DNA of 62,332 bases from Paenibacillus typhae (lineage in GTDB: Bacteria > Bacillota > Bacilli > Paenibacillales > Paenibacillaceae). The position numbers and the translations under genes are program-made. Positions 23,431 to 31,516 of the stretch are shown here, in pieces; positions within the stretch are counted from its first letter, which is position 1; every line of letters starts with the position of its first letter. Under the pieces are notes generated by a model, which was given only the letters and a program-made list of their open reading frames with translations, had not been told where the DNA came from and searched no databases. Where the stretch lies: contig NZ_FNDX01000035.1 in assembly GCF_900099765.1 (NCBI RefSeq), positions 1-62,332 of the forward strand. Reading direction: 5' to 3'.

Positions 23431-24678
23431 GTGGTTGTCTTGGCATTTTCATGGAAAAGGAATCTGATCGTGCTCTGGATAGGTGTGTTTTTCTGCAGCA
23501 CCGCCTACTCGATCTCGATTCCGTTCCTCTCGATTTTTCTTAGTGACCAGCTCGGAGTTACCAGTCATCTGGAGATCTGGTCGGGGGTGAGCTTCGGGAT
23601 TACCTTTCTTGCAAGCGCGCTGATCTCACCTTACTGGGGGTCTCTGGCCGACAAATACGGGCGCAAGCCGATGCTGATCCGCTCGGGCTTCAGTCTGGCT
23701 GCACTTTATCTTATTAATTTCTTTGTTCATGACCCGTATGTGTTTCTGATTGTACGTGTGCTTCAGGGGCTGCTTGCCGGATTTGTTCCGGCCGCAATTG
23801 CGATGGTGGCGACCAATACGCCGGAGGAAAAGACCGGCTATGCGCTCAGCATCATGTCAACAGCGGGAGCAACAGGCAGCATTATCGGCCCGCTGATCGG
23901 CGGGGTGGTGAGCTATTATTCGAGCAACCGCGATGCATTTCTGTTCTCGGCGGCCATTGTGCTCGTATCAGCGCTGATTGCCACCTTTTTTGCCAGGGAG
24001 GAGAACTTTAACCGTTCTGCTGCAAGATCGCGTGTCAGCGATGACATCCGGGAGGCAGTCAAAAATAAAGCGTTCATTACACTGCTGTCACTGGCCGGGA
24101 TCAGCACCTTTTCAGTTATGATTCTGGAGCCGCTGCTGCCGATTTATCTGCTGGATATGGGGATTTCAAAGAACACGGCATCGCTTAGCTCGGGTATTGT
24201 TTTCTCCGCTGTCGGCATAGCGACGGTAATAATGGCTCCGCAGTGGGGGCGGATCGGCAGCCGGAAGGGCTTCGGGTTTATTTTGTTCATCGGCCTGATC
24301 GGCGGCGGGATCGGCAACATCCTGCAATATTTCGTGTCCGGCTATGTAGAGTTTGCCATTCTGCGGTTTGTCTACGGCCTGTTCTATGCGGGAGTGCTGC
24401 CTTCAGTCAATGCAATGATTGTCCAGACGATTGAACCCGGCTTCCGCGGCCGCGCGTTCGGCCTGAATCAGGCAGCCTCGCAGCTAGCTACCATGGCCGG
24501 GCCGATCATCGGCGGACTTCTGGGCGCGTTCATCCCGATCCGCTGGGTATTCGTAATTAACGGAATGATGCTGCTTGCAGCAGCGCTGCTGGTCAAGCTG
24601 CGGAACCTGGAGGCCAAGGTCGTTGAAGCGCGAGCCCACGGAGAAGCAGCAGATACACAGGCAAGCGGCAATATCTAA
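23431..24678 (+). CDS. MFS transporter, multidrug-efflux type
   Basis: The 415-residue protein has about 12 membrane helices and the MFS motif A GSLADKYGRKPML after helix 2, with motif C-like GPLIGG after helix 5. This pattern fits drug:H+ antiporters of the MdtG/BmrA sort. The start is GTG 23431 after AAGGGAC. It is followed by a terminator. The substrate is not predictable. Confidence 0.88.
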   Translation: MVVLAFSWKRNLIVLWIGVFFCSTAYSISIPFLSIFLSDQLGVTSHLEIWSGVSFGITFLASALISPYWGSLADKYGRKPMLIRSGFSLAALYLINFFVHDPYVFLIVRVLQGLLAGFVPAAIAMVATNTPEEKTGYALSIMSTAGATGSIIGPLIGGVVSYYSSNRDAFLFSAAIVLVSALIATFFAREENFNRSAARSRVSDDIREAVKNKAFITLLSLAGISTFSVMILEPLLPIYLLDMGISKNTASLSSGIVFSAVGIATVIMAPQWGRIGSRKGFGFILFIGLIGGGIGNILQYFVSGYVEFAILRFVYGLFYAGVLPSVNAMIVQTIEPGFRGRAFGLNQAASQLATMAGPIIGGLLGAFIPIRWVFVINGMMLLAAALLVKLRNLEAKVVEARAHGEAADTQASGNI

Positions 24679-24691
24679 AATAAAAATAACA

Positions 24692-24739
24692 AAAGGCCAA
24701 AAGCACCGGAAAACGTTTCCGGATTTGCTTTTAGCCTTT
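24692..24739. terminator. Bidirectional intrinsic terminator
   Basis: A long interrupted stem joins AAAGGC, AAAAGCA and CCGGAAA with TTTCCGG, TTGCTTTT and GCCTTT. It separates the MFS gene from the converging acidic protein gene. Confidence 0.8.
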
Positions 24740-24779
24740 GCACATTATCGCTTAAATATCTTTAACTAAAGCTCATTGA

Positions 24780-25382
24780 CTAATCCTCTTCACCTGTAGA
24801 ACCGTTCAGCAGATCGGTTCCGGGCATAGCATCAACCGGCGGGGCGGCCGGGTCAACCGCAGTTCCGGGCTGCAGCTCATCGGCATCCGGAACATCCTCC
24901 AGCGGCTGCTCCTCCTCATAGCTGTCCTCTTCATCGGCATAGTCGATGACACTGCCGGTTAAACCGGCTGCTCCGGCGGCGAAAACCGAATCCGATTCCA
25001 GCAGCTCGTCCCGCTGCGGGGCAGGGGAAGCGATGACGCTGCTATCCCGGTCGGCCCTGCGGCCAAGTGCCGGCTGAGGCTCGTTTACACCGATATCGGC
25101 AGCGAGGATGGAGTCGCCTTCAAGTGCCGGATCAGCCCCTTCATCCGCTATGCCGTCCACATAATCAACAGGTCTTTCATGAGCAGGCTCATGACTGGCC
25201 AGTGAGGACTCCAGCGGCTGGCGCTCCACATCCAGCGTTACACCGCTTACGCCCTGCTCCGTAATAGTGCCGAGAGGGCGCCGGTCCTCAAGCGGAATAT
25301 CCTGTTCCGGGGGAGCGTCGCCCATTTTCTGATAGCGCTCATATGCAAAATCGGCTTCAGTTTTGTTGAAATCATTACCCAT
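24780..25382 (-). CDS. Acidic, low-complexity hypothetical protein
   Basis: The 200-residue product starts MGNDFNKTEADFAYERYQKM after an AAGGAG site. It is strongly acidic (ADEEDSYEEEQPLEDVPDADE) and Pro/Ala-rich, without membrane segments, so it is probably disordered and cytoplasmic. The gene below is a shorter acidic protein read in the same direction 20 nt upstream, so they form a two-gene operon. No family is recognised. Confidence 0.7.
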   Translation of the reverse strand: MGNDFNKTEADFAYERYQKMGDAPPEQDIPLEDRRPLGTITEQGVSGVTLDVERQPLESSLASHEPAHERPVDYVDGIADEGADPALEGDSILAADIGVNEPQPALGRRADRDSSVIASPAPQRDELLESDSVFAAGAAGLTGSVIDYADEEDSYEEEQPLEDVPDADELQPGTAVDPAAPPVDAMPGTDLLNGSTGEED

Positions 25383-25402
25383 AGCCGTTCAGCTCCTTAG
25401 AT

Positions 25403-25582
25403 TTAAGTCTGTCCCTCTTTGGGGACAGCGTGATTGATGGCAGCTTCCTGCTCCTCATCCCGTAGTGCACCGGGATAAGAGCCTTCCTGAAACAAGCCGA
25501 AATCCTCATCTATATCCCGCTCGGTTACGAGCCCGTCGTCATCCCGTTCCGCGCTGGCATCAGATTTCCTTTTGTCAGTCAT
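25403..25582 (-). CDS. Small acidic 59-residue protein
   Basis: AAGGAGG lies 8 nt before the ATG at 25582. The peptide starts MTDKRKSDASAERDDDGLVT and contains DEDFGLFQEGSYPGALRDEE. It is hydrophilic and without cysteines or signal peptide, like several small Bacillales proteins of unknown role. It precedes the larger acidic protein gene by 20 nt. Confidence 0.65.
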   Translation of the reverse strand: MTDKRKSDASAERDDDGLVTERDIDEDFGLFQEGSYPGALRDEEQEAAINHAVPKEGQT

Positions 25583-25827
25583 AGCCGGACCTCCTTACCC
25601 TGATCTATAGTAATTCTATACCCGATTACACAGCGGCGAATCTGCACCTCCCGGGCTTGGCACGGCATTCTTAATATATTCATTCTTCAGATTGATTAAC
25701 CGTACCGATAATAAAAACAGGGTTTCCGCTGGAATTTGCCGATGGAGGCAGGGAAAGTGCGAAGGTTGTCGAAAGTAAGAATCATACGAACTATTAAAAT
25801 CTAACTTATGATTTATTGAGGTGTCTA

Positions 25828-27726
25828 ATGAAGCTGTCATCACCAAAGAGAGTGGCCGCCATATTCATGCTTCTGCTCTTGACCTTTCTGGTGACTGCAG
25901 GGATTGTGATCGGGCGGAGCGGTGAACAGGATATTGTCCTGCCGGAATGGGAGCTGAAATGGGCGCAATCCGGGGAGGAGACTGTTGATGAAGCAGCAGC
26001 TGCTCCGCAGGAGGAGTGGATGAAATGTTCAGCGGATATAGACAGACCGCTGCCTCCCGCAGATGTTGACGCAGCCTGGCTGCGCTTTGAAATTCCGCAA
26101 ATGCAGACAGATTCAGCGCTGCTTATTGATAAAGTATACGGAACAACGCTCAAGGCTTACCGCAATAACACGCTCATCTACGATTCGAGGCAGAACGTTA
26201 ATTTGAGCGGCAGTAAAGTACTGATTCCGTTAACAGTTACGCAGGGTGACGGACCGTTGTATCTGTGGAGCACCGGAGGGGACAGGGGCTTCGGGGTAGG
26301 GGGGCAGATCAGAGCGGGACATTATGATGGTCTAATGTCGCTATATGTCAAACATGACCTGGTGGATGTGATCCTGGGGACCTCGCTCATTTTTATGGCT
26401 GCCGTCCTGCTGGTATGTTTATTTTTTATACGGATGCAGACATTGTCCGGCGGGTACTATCTTGTGCTGGTGATCCTTGCATTCGGCGTGCTGTTTATTA
26501 CTTACTCCCCGTTTCTGTCGCTGGTTATAGGCAGCAGGGAGCGGCTGATCGAAGCCAGCTTTGATACGGCATTATTTATCCTGCTGCCGGCCTTTACGTT
26601 ATATTTCGAACGGATTTTCGGACCCGGCAAAGGCCGGCATCTTGTCCGCTTCCGTAATATTCAGCTGGGGTACTCCTGTTTGTGCTTTGTCTTTCTGCTG
26701 GTGAATGTCCTGCTGTCCTTCAGGCTGGACAAGCTGTATGTGATCATGACGGTGAATGTGCTGGGGGTATTGATGATTGTTCAGCTGGCCTATCTGCTCG
26801 GGCTGGCCGTAGTCTATGCTTACCGGGGCAACAAGGATGCCGCTATTTTCTCCACCGGTTTCGCCGTCTTTGCAGTCATTTCAATCAGCGAGCTGGTATT
26901 ATATTTTACCTCCACAGGCCCCTTCCATCTTTTTTGGTGGAAATGGGGCGTGGTGGCGTTTATCCTCTCGCTGATCATCATTCTCGGCAGGGGCTTTGCC
27001 AGAAACTACGAGCAGGCACTCGCCTATTCCCGGGAACTGGAGCAGTTCAACAATACCGCGCAGCGCTCGGAAAAAATGGAGATCATCAGCGAGCTCGCTG
27101 CTTCTGTAGCACATGAAGTACGGAATCCGCTGCAGGTGACGCGAGGGTTCCTGCAAATTCTGGGTGAACGGTCCGGGCGCAAAGAGAAGGAATATCTCGA
27201 TATGGCGGTGCAGGAGCTGGACCGGGCCTCCCTGATCATTACAGACTTCCTCACCTTTGCCAAGCCCGGACTGGAGGAAGTGGATATATTCGAGCTGTCC
27301 GGGGAGCTGCGGCATGTTGCCGGCATCCTGGTGCCGCTGGCTAATCTGCAGGGCGGTACCATTGAACTGAAGCTGCAGGAAGGGCTTTATGTGCTGGGCA
27401 GTCCCGCCAAGTTTAAGCAGGCCTTCATTAATCTGATCAAGAACAGTGTAGAATCGCTGTACGAAGAAGGACTGATTACGGTCTCAGCCTGGAAGTCGGG
27501 CCAGCATATCATCATTAGTGTGAAGGATAACGGGGAGGGCATGAAGCCGAGCGAGCTGTCCCGTCTGGGAGAGCCGTATTATTCCAATAAAACCAAGGGA
27601 ACAGGCCTGGGGCTGATGGTCACCTTCCGGATCGTCGAAGCGATGAACGGCACCATTCAATTCCACAGTAAAAAAGGCCAGGGAACCGAGGTTGTTGTAA
27701 AATTACCAGCAGATCACAGTAAATAG
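25828..27726 (+). CDS. Membrane histidine kinase 1 (7TM type, orphan)
   Basis: This 632-residue kinase has an N-terminal signal/TM helix, an extracytoplasmic domain (about 30-175), seven hydrophobic helices (about 180-390) and a cytoplasmic kinase core. The core has the H-box VAHEVRNPLQVTRGF (His about 429), the N-box FINLIKNSVESL, and the G-boxes DNGEGM and TKGTGLGLMV. The H-box resembles sporulation and phosphorelay kinases. The start is ATG 25828 after a GAGG site. No response regulator is adjacent, and the next gene is a full-length paralogue. Confidence 0.9.
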   Translation: MKLSSPKRVAAIFMLLLLTFLVTAGIVIGRSGEQDIVLPEWELKWAQSGEETVDEAAAAPQEEWMKCSADIDRPLPPADVDAAWLRFEIPQMQTDSALLIDKVYGTTLKAYRNNTLIYDSRQNVNLSGSKVLIPLTVTQGDGPLYLWSTGGDRGFGVGGQIRAGHYDGLMSLYVKHDLVDVILGTSLIFMAAVLLVCLFFIRMQTLSGGYYLVLVILAFGVLFITYSPFLSLVIGSRERLIEASFDTALFILLPAFTLYFERIFGPGKGRHLVRFRNIQLGYSCLCFVFLLVNVLLSFRLDKLYVIMTVNVLGVLMIVQLAYLLGLAVVYAYRGNKDAAIFSTGFAVFAVISISELVLYFTSTGPFHLFWWKWGVVAFILSLIIILGRGFARNYEQALAYSRELEQFNNTAQRSEKMEIISELAASVAHEVRNPLQVTRGFLQILGERSGRKEKEYLDMAVQELDRASLIITDFLTFAKPGLEEVDIFELSGELRHVAGILVPLANLQGGTIELKLQEGLYVLGSPAKFKQAFINLIKNSVESLYEEGLITVSAWKSGQHIIISVKDNGEGMKPSELSRLGEPYYSNKTKGTGLGLMVTFRIVEAMNGTIQFHSKKGQGTEVVVKLPADHSK

Positions 27727-27837
27727 AAAAGATTTGATATAAAAAGGGTATTTAAAAGGGATAAGGGCATTGCTGGGCGAAATACTAGCTGTGATCTGTC
27801 CCGCATTTATACCAATACATTCTCTTGGGGTGCTTGC

Positions 27838-29754
27838 ATGCGCTTGATCGGTAAAAGTGTACATATAACAGCGATGCTGCTGCTGATAATGTTGTCGTTC
27901 GTGTCATTGTCAGCCTCCGGGGAAGGGCATTATGCTGCAAATAAAATAACGGAATGGCAGATGCAGTGGGGCCAGAGCCCGGGCGACACAGGCCTTGAAG
28001 TCCCGGACGGGGATCAGGGGGCCTGGTTCGACAGCGGAACGGCCAATCCTGCAGGCGATCTTCCGGACGGGCTATCCTCCGCGTGGATCCGCATCCAGCT
28101 TCCGGCCTTTCACTATGTATCGCCTGCCGTTTACATCGAAAAGCTCTATGCCTTGCATATCAAGGTATTTGTAGAGAACCGGCTGGTGCTGGAGGGGGAC
28201 CGCAGCTACATCAAGGACAACTATTCCCTGCTTGTACCGCTCACAGGCGAGGATAACGGTAAAACCATGTATATCTGGACTTCGACGCTCCAGGACCGGA
28301 TCGGAATCAAGAATTCAATCGTGATCGGCGAGCATAGCGAGCTTATCCGCCATTTTGTCAAAAACGGGCTCATTGATGTCATTCTAGGCGGCTCTTTTAT
28401 TTTTGTGGCGCTGGTTCTGTTTATGTGCGGTTTTTTCCTGGACAGGGAGCATTTTACGATTGCCGTGTCTTTATCCATTGTCATTGCGGCCACGGGTATA
28501 CTGGCGATTACCTATTCGCCCTTTATTTATACGTTTTACAGTCAATACGGAGCGTTAAGCATCATCTTTCTGGATCTGGGGCTGCTGTCGCTGCTGCCAG
28601 CGCTTACGTTTCTGTTTGAGAAAATATTTGGCAGCGGCCGCTTCGCCATCATCCGGCGGTTCCGCATTTTTCAGACGGCATACTCTGCATTCTGCATTCT
28701 GTGCCTGATCATTAATACACTGGCAGACAACCGCTTTGTGGAGTTCTATTATTTTGTCTCTACTACAGTAATCGGTTTTATTATGATCACCCAGTTTGTC
28801 CTGCTCATTGCCTGTGTAATCTTCTTTTCGCTAAAAAAGAACAAGGACGCGATTACATTTGCCATAGGCTTCGGTACAGCCGCCTTAACAGGAGTAGCCG
28901 AGCTGGTCTGGTATTATATCAACAACGGTGACTACGATCTGTTCTACTGGAAATGGGCGCTGGTCGTGTTCATTCTTTCACTGATTGTCATTCTGGGCCG
29001 CAGGCTGGCTCTGAACCACCGGCAGGTGGTCAAATATTCAAGGGAGCTGGAGCTGTTCAATAACGAGCTGCAGCGTTCCGAAAAAATGGAAATTATCAGT
29101 GAGCTTGCTGCCTCGGTAGCTCATGAGGTGCGTAATCCGCTGCAGGTGACAAGAGGGTTTCTGCAGCTTCTCAGTGAGAAGGCAAGCGGCAGCGAGGAAC
29201 AGTATTTATCCATGGCGCTCAGTGAGCTGGACCGTGCAGCTAATATCATTACGGATTTTCTGACCTTTGCCAAACCGGAATTCGAGCAGATTTCGATTCT
29301 GAATGTCAGGGAGGAGTTCAAGCATATCGAGAGCATTATGCTGCCGCTATGCCATCTGAACGGGGGCAAAATGCTCATGCAGGCCGGAGAAGGTTTATGG
29401 GTCAAAGGCAACTCCTCCAAGTTCAAGCAGGCTTTTATCAACATTATCAAGAACAGCATTGAATCGCTTGGAGAGGAAGGCACCATACAGATGATCGCTT
29501 ACGGTGTCGGTGAATACGTGTATATTCATATTCAGGACGACGGAGAGGGAATGGAGCCTGAGGTGCTGAACCGGCTTGGTGAGCCGTACTTCTCGAATAA
29601 AACGAAGGGAACGGGCCTTGGCCTGATGGTGACCTTCCGGATCATTGAAGCGATGGCGGGCGAAATCCGTTTTGAAAGCCAAAAAGGAGCCGGAACCGAG
29701 TCCGTTACGACTTTGCCATTGGCAAAGCCTCCGGAAGGTTCAGGCTCCCTGTGA
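27838..29754 (+). CDS. Membrane histidine kinase 2, paralogue of kinase 1
   Basis: The 638-residue protein is collinear with the preceding kinase: signal/TM helix, extracytoplasmic domain, seven helices, then VAHEVRNPLQVTRGFLQLL, FINIIKNSIESL, DDGEGM and TKGTGLGLMV. The kinase cores are very similar and the sensory halves much less so, as after an old tandem duplication with divergence of signal recognition. A separate leader of 111 nt precedes it. It converges on the NHLP peptide gene with 21 nt between stop codons. A phosphorelay partner encoded elsewhere is inferred. Confidence 0.9.
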   Translation: MRLIGKSVHITAMLLLIMLSFVSLSASGEGHYAANKITEWQMQWGQSPGDTGLEVPDGDQGAWFDSGTANPAGDLPDGLSSAWIRIQLPAFHYVSPAVYIEKLYALHIKVFVENRLVLEGDRSYIKDNYSLLVPLTGEDNGKTMYIWTSTLQDRIGIKNSIVIGEHSELIRHFVKNGLIDVILGGSFIFVALVLFMCGFFLDREHFTIAVSLSIVIAATGILAITYSPFIYTFYSQYGALSIIFLDLGLLSLLPALTFLFEKIFGSGRFAIIRRFRIFQTAYSAFCILCLIINTLADNRFVEFYYFVSTTVIGFIMITQFVLLIACVIFFSLKKNKDAITFAIGFGTAALTGVAELVWYYINNGDYDLFYWKWALVVFILSLIVILGRRLALNHRQVVKYSRELELFNNELQRSEKMEIISELAASVAHEVRNPLQVTRGFLQLLSEKASGSEEQYLSMALSELDRAANIITDFLTFAKPEFEQISILNVREEFKHIESIMLPLCHLNGGKMLMQAGEGLWVKGNSSKFKQAFINIIKNSIESLGEEGTIQMIAYGVGEYVYIHIQDDGEGMEPEVLNRLGEPYFSNKTKGTGLGLMVTFRIIEAMAGEIRFESQKGAGTESVTTLPLAKPPEGSGSL

Positions 29755-29775
29755 AGTCAGAGGCGTGATGTATGC

Positions 29776-30015
29776 TTACCAGGAACCTAGGGTGGTGACA
29801 TCCGTTTTCATAACACCGGAGGACGGATTTGGAGGAATAACCAGATAGAACTCATTGGAGCCTTCCTCGACCGTTTTGAGTGTAATATGCTCAGGCAGAT
29901 TGATACCTAGTGCTTCTCTGAGAGCTTCTTTCGGATCGGCAAGCAGCTTAGCTTTGAAACCCGGATCTTCCCATGCTTTCTGAATCACTTGATTCTTAAA
30001 AATCGCCTCTGACAC
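29776..30015 (-). CDS. NHLP-leader RiPP precursor peptide with C-terminal Trp
   Basis: The start GTG at 30015 follows GGGGAAGGG. The 79-residue product begins VSEAIFKNQVIQKAWEDPGF. It matches the nitrile-hydratase-alpha-like (NHLP) leader fold (KAWEDPGFKAKLLADPKEAL, then EHITLKTVEEGSNEFYLVIP), which in known clusters guides peptide-modifying enzymes. The short segment after PPNP ends with TTLGSW, so the last residue is the only Trp of the putative core. The gene follows an isoprenoid synthase gene in the same direction. No NHLM transporter, cyclase or peptidase gene is nearby. The family call is firm; the core and modification are inference. Confidence 0.8.
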   Translation of the reverse strand: MSEAIFKNQVIQKAWEDPGFKAKLLADPKEALREALGINLPEHITLKTVEEGSNEFYLVIPPNPSSGVMKTDVTTLGSW

Positions 30016-30086
30016 AATAATCACCCTTCCCCGAAATGGTAATATTACCCCGTAAGCATAACATAGCAATTTATTTGAATCTATGA

Positions 30087-31064
30087 CTATTTTTGGTTGT
30101 TATCCGAATTATTAGAGCTGAGCTCTTCTTTCATATGCCTGGAAAGCCAGTACTGTAAGCCGCCTTCCTTCAGCAGCAGCTTTTCCGCTTCAATTGCTGC
30201 GGCAATCTGCCGGAGGTTGTCCGCCAGCATCTGATGGAATGCAGTGAGCCCGTTAATGCGGAAAACGCCCGAGATCAGCCGTTCATGGTTGGCTGCGGCC
30301 GCTGCTGCATACTCCCTAAGTCCGCCGTACGTATAAATAAATGCCCTTACTTTGTCCGGACTAAGAACGGCTTTGTCATCCTGCGGGTGCAGCCGGTGGC
30401 GGACCAGGGACAACAGGCAGTTATAGCTGCCATCAGCCAGATCCTCTTCCCAGTCCTCATAGTCGTCTAGCATCTGCAGGGTGATCAGCACTTCCTGCAC
30501 TGCCTCTTCTGCAGCGGCAATAGAGGACTCCAGGCCGGCGAGCAGCAGAGCGGCTATGGCAGACAGCTTCAGGGGCGCTGCTTTGCCGGCAATCCGGCTG
30601 CGGTCGTTAAAGTAATAATCCCCGTCCTTTTCTCCGCTGACGCTGTCTGCCCACTCGAAGAGATAACGTTTGAAATGCGTCCAGAAGGACGATTCCGCAG
30701 GGAAGAGCGGACGGTAAAGCTCCAGAAACTCCGCATACAGCAGATTCGCAAGCGGCAGCAGTTCTGCTGCAGAGCTGCTCCGGTTGTCCATCAGATCATC
30801 CTGCAGGAAGAAGTAGAGCATCAGAAGAACATTGCCTGAGGACATACTATGCGTCTGCCCAGCATCAAGCCCGTATTCACTGCGGAGCCAGAACGGGAGG
30901 AGATAGCAGATATAATTCTTTTTGCTGCGGGCCTCAAAGACATCGAACTGTTCAAGATAGGTCAGCCCTCGGGAGTCCAGCGGCTCCGGAAATCCGGAAA
31001 TGATCGCCTTGCATTCCTGAAATACCGCCCGAAGCTCCTGTTCATAATCGTTAAGCCAATCCAT
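30087..31064 (-). CDS. Class I isoprenoid synthase, ComQ-like
   Basis: The protein of about 325 residues starts MDWLNDYEQELRAVFQECKA after AGGGGAT; the longer GTG start at 31082 is possible. It is all-helical in appearance. Two Asp-rich motifs typical of trans-prenyl synthases are present: FFLQDDLMDN and LQMLDDYEDWEEDL. ComQ, which prenylates the Trp of the ComX pheromone, belongs to this fold. Sequence alone does not separate peptide prenyltransferases from terpene or polyprenyl diphosphate synthases. The NHLP precursor gene 71 nt downstream in the same direction is the reason to suspect a peptide substrate. Confidence 0.8.
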   Translation of the reverse strand: MDWLNDYEQELRAVFQECKAIISGFPEPLDSRGLTYLEQFDVFEARSKKNYICYLLPFWLRSEYGLDAGQTHSMSSGNVLLMLYFFLQDDLMDNRSSSAAELLPLANLLYAEFLELYRPLFPAESSFWTHFKRYLFEWADSVSGEKDGDYYFNDRSRIAGKAAPLKLSAIAALLLAGLESSIAAAEEAVQEVLITLQMLDDYEDWEEDLADGSYNCLLSLVRHRLHPQDDKAVLSPDKVRAFIYTYGGLREYAAAAAANHERLISGVFRINGLTAFHQMLADNLRQIAAAIEAEKLLLKEGGLQYWLSRHMKEELSSNNSDNNQK

Positions 31065-31171
31065 AGGCTTATCCCCTGTCACTATAAGGTTTGTATGTAA
31101 ATCTTTAGCTGTAGGTTAATCTGATTGTATGCTGCAATAACATCTTTTTCAATTAGGACTTGAGAGGGGGA

Positions 31172-31504
31172 ATGAAGCTGATGGAATGGTACACATTCGG
31201 GCAAATGCTGATGCAAATCCGCCTCGGGCAGAAGGCGGTCACACCTGACGGACGTACCGTAATCCGCACTTCCGGCGGACTGGTCTGGCAGGAGGGCAGG
31301 CTTGCCGGTGCTGTGGTTGAAATCAGGGATTACCTGTTCTCCGACATCTGGACGATAATCCAGCATGAAGAGAGCCTGCGGGAGGCCGGGGACCGGGAGG
31401 CGCATGAACGCAGGGAGCGTGAAATGCTGGTGAACCAGTATGAGGAAGCGCGGCAGATGTTTCTTGAGAGAAGGAAAGACCCGGCAGAAGAAGCCGGGCG
31501 TTAA
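31172..31504 (+). CDS. Hypothetical 110-residue protein
   Basis: GAGAGGGGG lies directly before ATG 31172. The N-terminal half (MEWYTFGQMLMQIRLGQKAV, then TVIRTSGGLVWQEGRL) looks like a small beta-rich domain. The C-terminal third is a charged helix (REAGDREAHERREREMLVNQ). It is soluble. No family is recognised. It is divergent from the isoprenoid synthase and shares its promoter region (31065-31171). Confidence 0.65.
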   Translation: MKLMEWYTFGQMLMQIRLGQKAVTPDGRTVIRTSGGLVWQEGRLAGAVVEIRDYLFSDIWTIIQHEESLREAGDREAHERREREMLVNQYEEARQMFLERRKDPAEEAGR

Positions 31505-31516
31505 TGAGTTCTGCTT

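Noticed and set aside
31172..31504. Phage-type DUF2829/Tad2-like small protein
   Set aside because: Only vague N-terminal resemblance; no phage context.
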